Shown here: positions 4,614 to 5,097 of the stretch, in pieces
Layout: every line of letters begins with the position of its first letter
How positions within the stretch are numbered: position 1 is the stretch's first letter
Assembly (NCBI GenBank): GCA_023259575.1
Contig: JALRHN010000153.1
Span: forward strand, 1 to 5,097
DNA: 5,097 bases
Reading direction: 5' to 3'
From: Candidatus Kapaibacterium sp.
Lineage (GTDB): Bacteria; Bacteroidota; Ignavibacteria; Kapaibacteriales; UBA961
Notes under the pieces: generated by a model
Seen by the model: only the letters and a program-made list of their open reading frames with translations
Told to the model about the DNA's origin: nothing
The model's database searches: none
Program-made: the position numbers and the translations under genes

Positions 4614-5097
4614 AGTATTATTTTCTTTATTGTTTTTTCTTGAACCTGTATTCTGTATGATGGTTGAATACCGATATAATTAGCTTGGTATTTATAAAGA
4701 TCTATAGAATCAAAATAATATGTTCTTCGGAAGCTATTATCTATTGATGCTTCTTCTAATATTTCTGGATCATAATCCTGAAAATATGTCTTTTTGTCAG
4801 TCAGATCAAATAATAAATTTTCTTTTTGTATAGCTAACTTTTTAAAATGATTTAATTGCTTGATATCATTACTTTTGTTGCCAAATAATAATGGTAAATT
4901 ATTGTGATTTAGAAGGTAATTACAATTAAACCAGCCCATTCCTCTAGTGGGACCTTTTTGTAATCCTATTGCGTCTAAATGAGAACTATCTTGTAATTTT
5001 TTATTTAATAATGTTGAAAAATTATCCCCTAGTTTAATTGTGTCATGAAGTAAAAACAAATGAGAATCTATTTTTTCATACACATATTTTGAAACTA
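4532..5097 (-). CDS. Large hypothetical protein, 5' end beyond the window
   Basis: The frame is open to the right edge (187 codons visible, ending TAA at 4534-4532), so the gene probably begins outside the window. A GTG at 5083 is in frame, but no ribosome site supports it. The visible part has no family I recognise. It contains HLFLLHDTIKLGDNF near the edge, then a Gly-rich GLQKGPTRGMGWFNCNYLL, and an aromatic stretch RRTYYFDSIDLYKYQANYIG further on. There are no membrane segments. Up to about QVQEK the composition is normal. The last roughly 31 residues (from KTIKKIILCPSISKK onwards) are unusually rich in Lys, Ile and Leu, and nearly all of them overlap the next gene, so they may be a tail acquired by frame slippage or loss of an earlier stop. 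Confidence 0.75.
   Translation of the reverse strand, partial: VSKYVYEKIDSHLFLLHDTIKLGDNFSTLLNKKLQDSSHLDAIGLQKGPTRGMGWFNCNYLLNHNNLPLLFGNKSNDIKQLNHFKKLAIQKENLLFDLTDKKTYFQDYDPEILEEASIDNSFRRTYYFDSIDLYKYQANYIGIQPSYRIQVQEKTIKKIILCPSISKKVVNLKKYIKLSYMKILMIL
4592..4598 (-). other. A AAA AAA slippery heptamer in the gene overlap, candidate -1 frameshift site
   Basis: On the - strand, seven A residues run from 4598 to 4592. The upstream gene reads them as TCA AAA AAA GTA, which puts the run in the X XXY YYZ phase. The downstream gene reads ATC AAA AAA AGT, exactly the -1 frame. A -1 slip here would fuse the two proteins. No strong downstream hairpin or upstream Shine-Dalgarno stimulator is visible, and A-runs are common in such DNA. 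Confidence 0.3.

Noticed and set aside
1..5097. CRISPR array, tRNA, insertion sequence, attachment site or tandem repeat
   Set aside because: Read by eye on both strands, I found no spaced direct repeats, cloverleaf with a 3' acceptor, transposase motif or terminal inverted repeats. The longest gaps between genes are only about 20-35 bases.

Overview
The window reads like a segment of a large, AT-rich double-stranded DNA phage genome (roughly 30% G+C by eye). The signs are tightly packed short genes with 4-17 base overlaps or gaps of about 20 bases, many proteins of no recognisable family, and two phage-typical accessory functions: a compact phage-type sigma factor and small DNA-repair enzymes. 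All genes use the standard code, with TAA, TAG and TGA all serving as stops. No structural (capsid/tail) gene, integrase, tRNA, transposon or CRISPR array is visible. The host cannot be named, but in-operon genes carry AAGGA or GAGGA ribosome sites, so the host uses Shine-Dalgarno recognition.

Rightward block (1-3943). It opens with the last 20 codons of a gene whose C-terminus resembles staphylococcal-nuclease-like proteins. Next come a Y-family translesion DNA polymerase with its catalytic acidic residues and a clamp-binding-like tail (80-1243), two hypothetical proteins (1261-1569 and 1559-2209), a helix-hairpin-helix DNA glycosylase/lyase of the endonuclease III/OGG superfamily (2193-2792), a 199-residue sigma factor with regions 2 and 4 (2789-3388), and an acidic hypothetical protein (3410-3943). 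The genes from 1261 to 3388 overlap in series and look translationally coupled.

Leftward block (5097-3956). Three genes run towards the first block: a 5'-truncated large unknown (from the window edge to 4532), a 105-residue acidic unknown (4613-4296) and a 101-residue unknown (4261-3956). The blocks converge on a 9-bp hairpin at 3946-3970 with T-rich flanks on both strands. One arm of the hairpin also encodes the last residues of the leftward gene.

Functionally, the polymerase and glycosylase suggest a lesion repair and tolerance module, with a sigma factor that would redirect RNA polymerase to phage promoters. Genes that follow a gap tend to lack a Shine-Dalgarno site and instead have a TATAAT-like hexamer 5-8 bases before ATG, as expected for leaderless transcripts. 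Genes inside the overlapping series have good Shine-Dalgarno sites. A second item worth attention is an 82-base overlap in the leftward block that contains an A AAA AAA heptamer in the correct phase for a -1 frameshift joining the two proteins.
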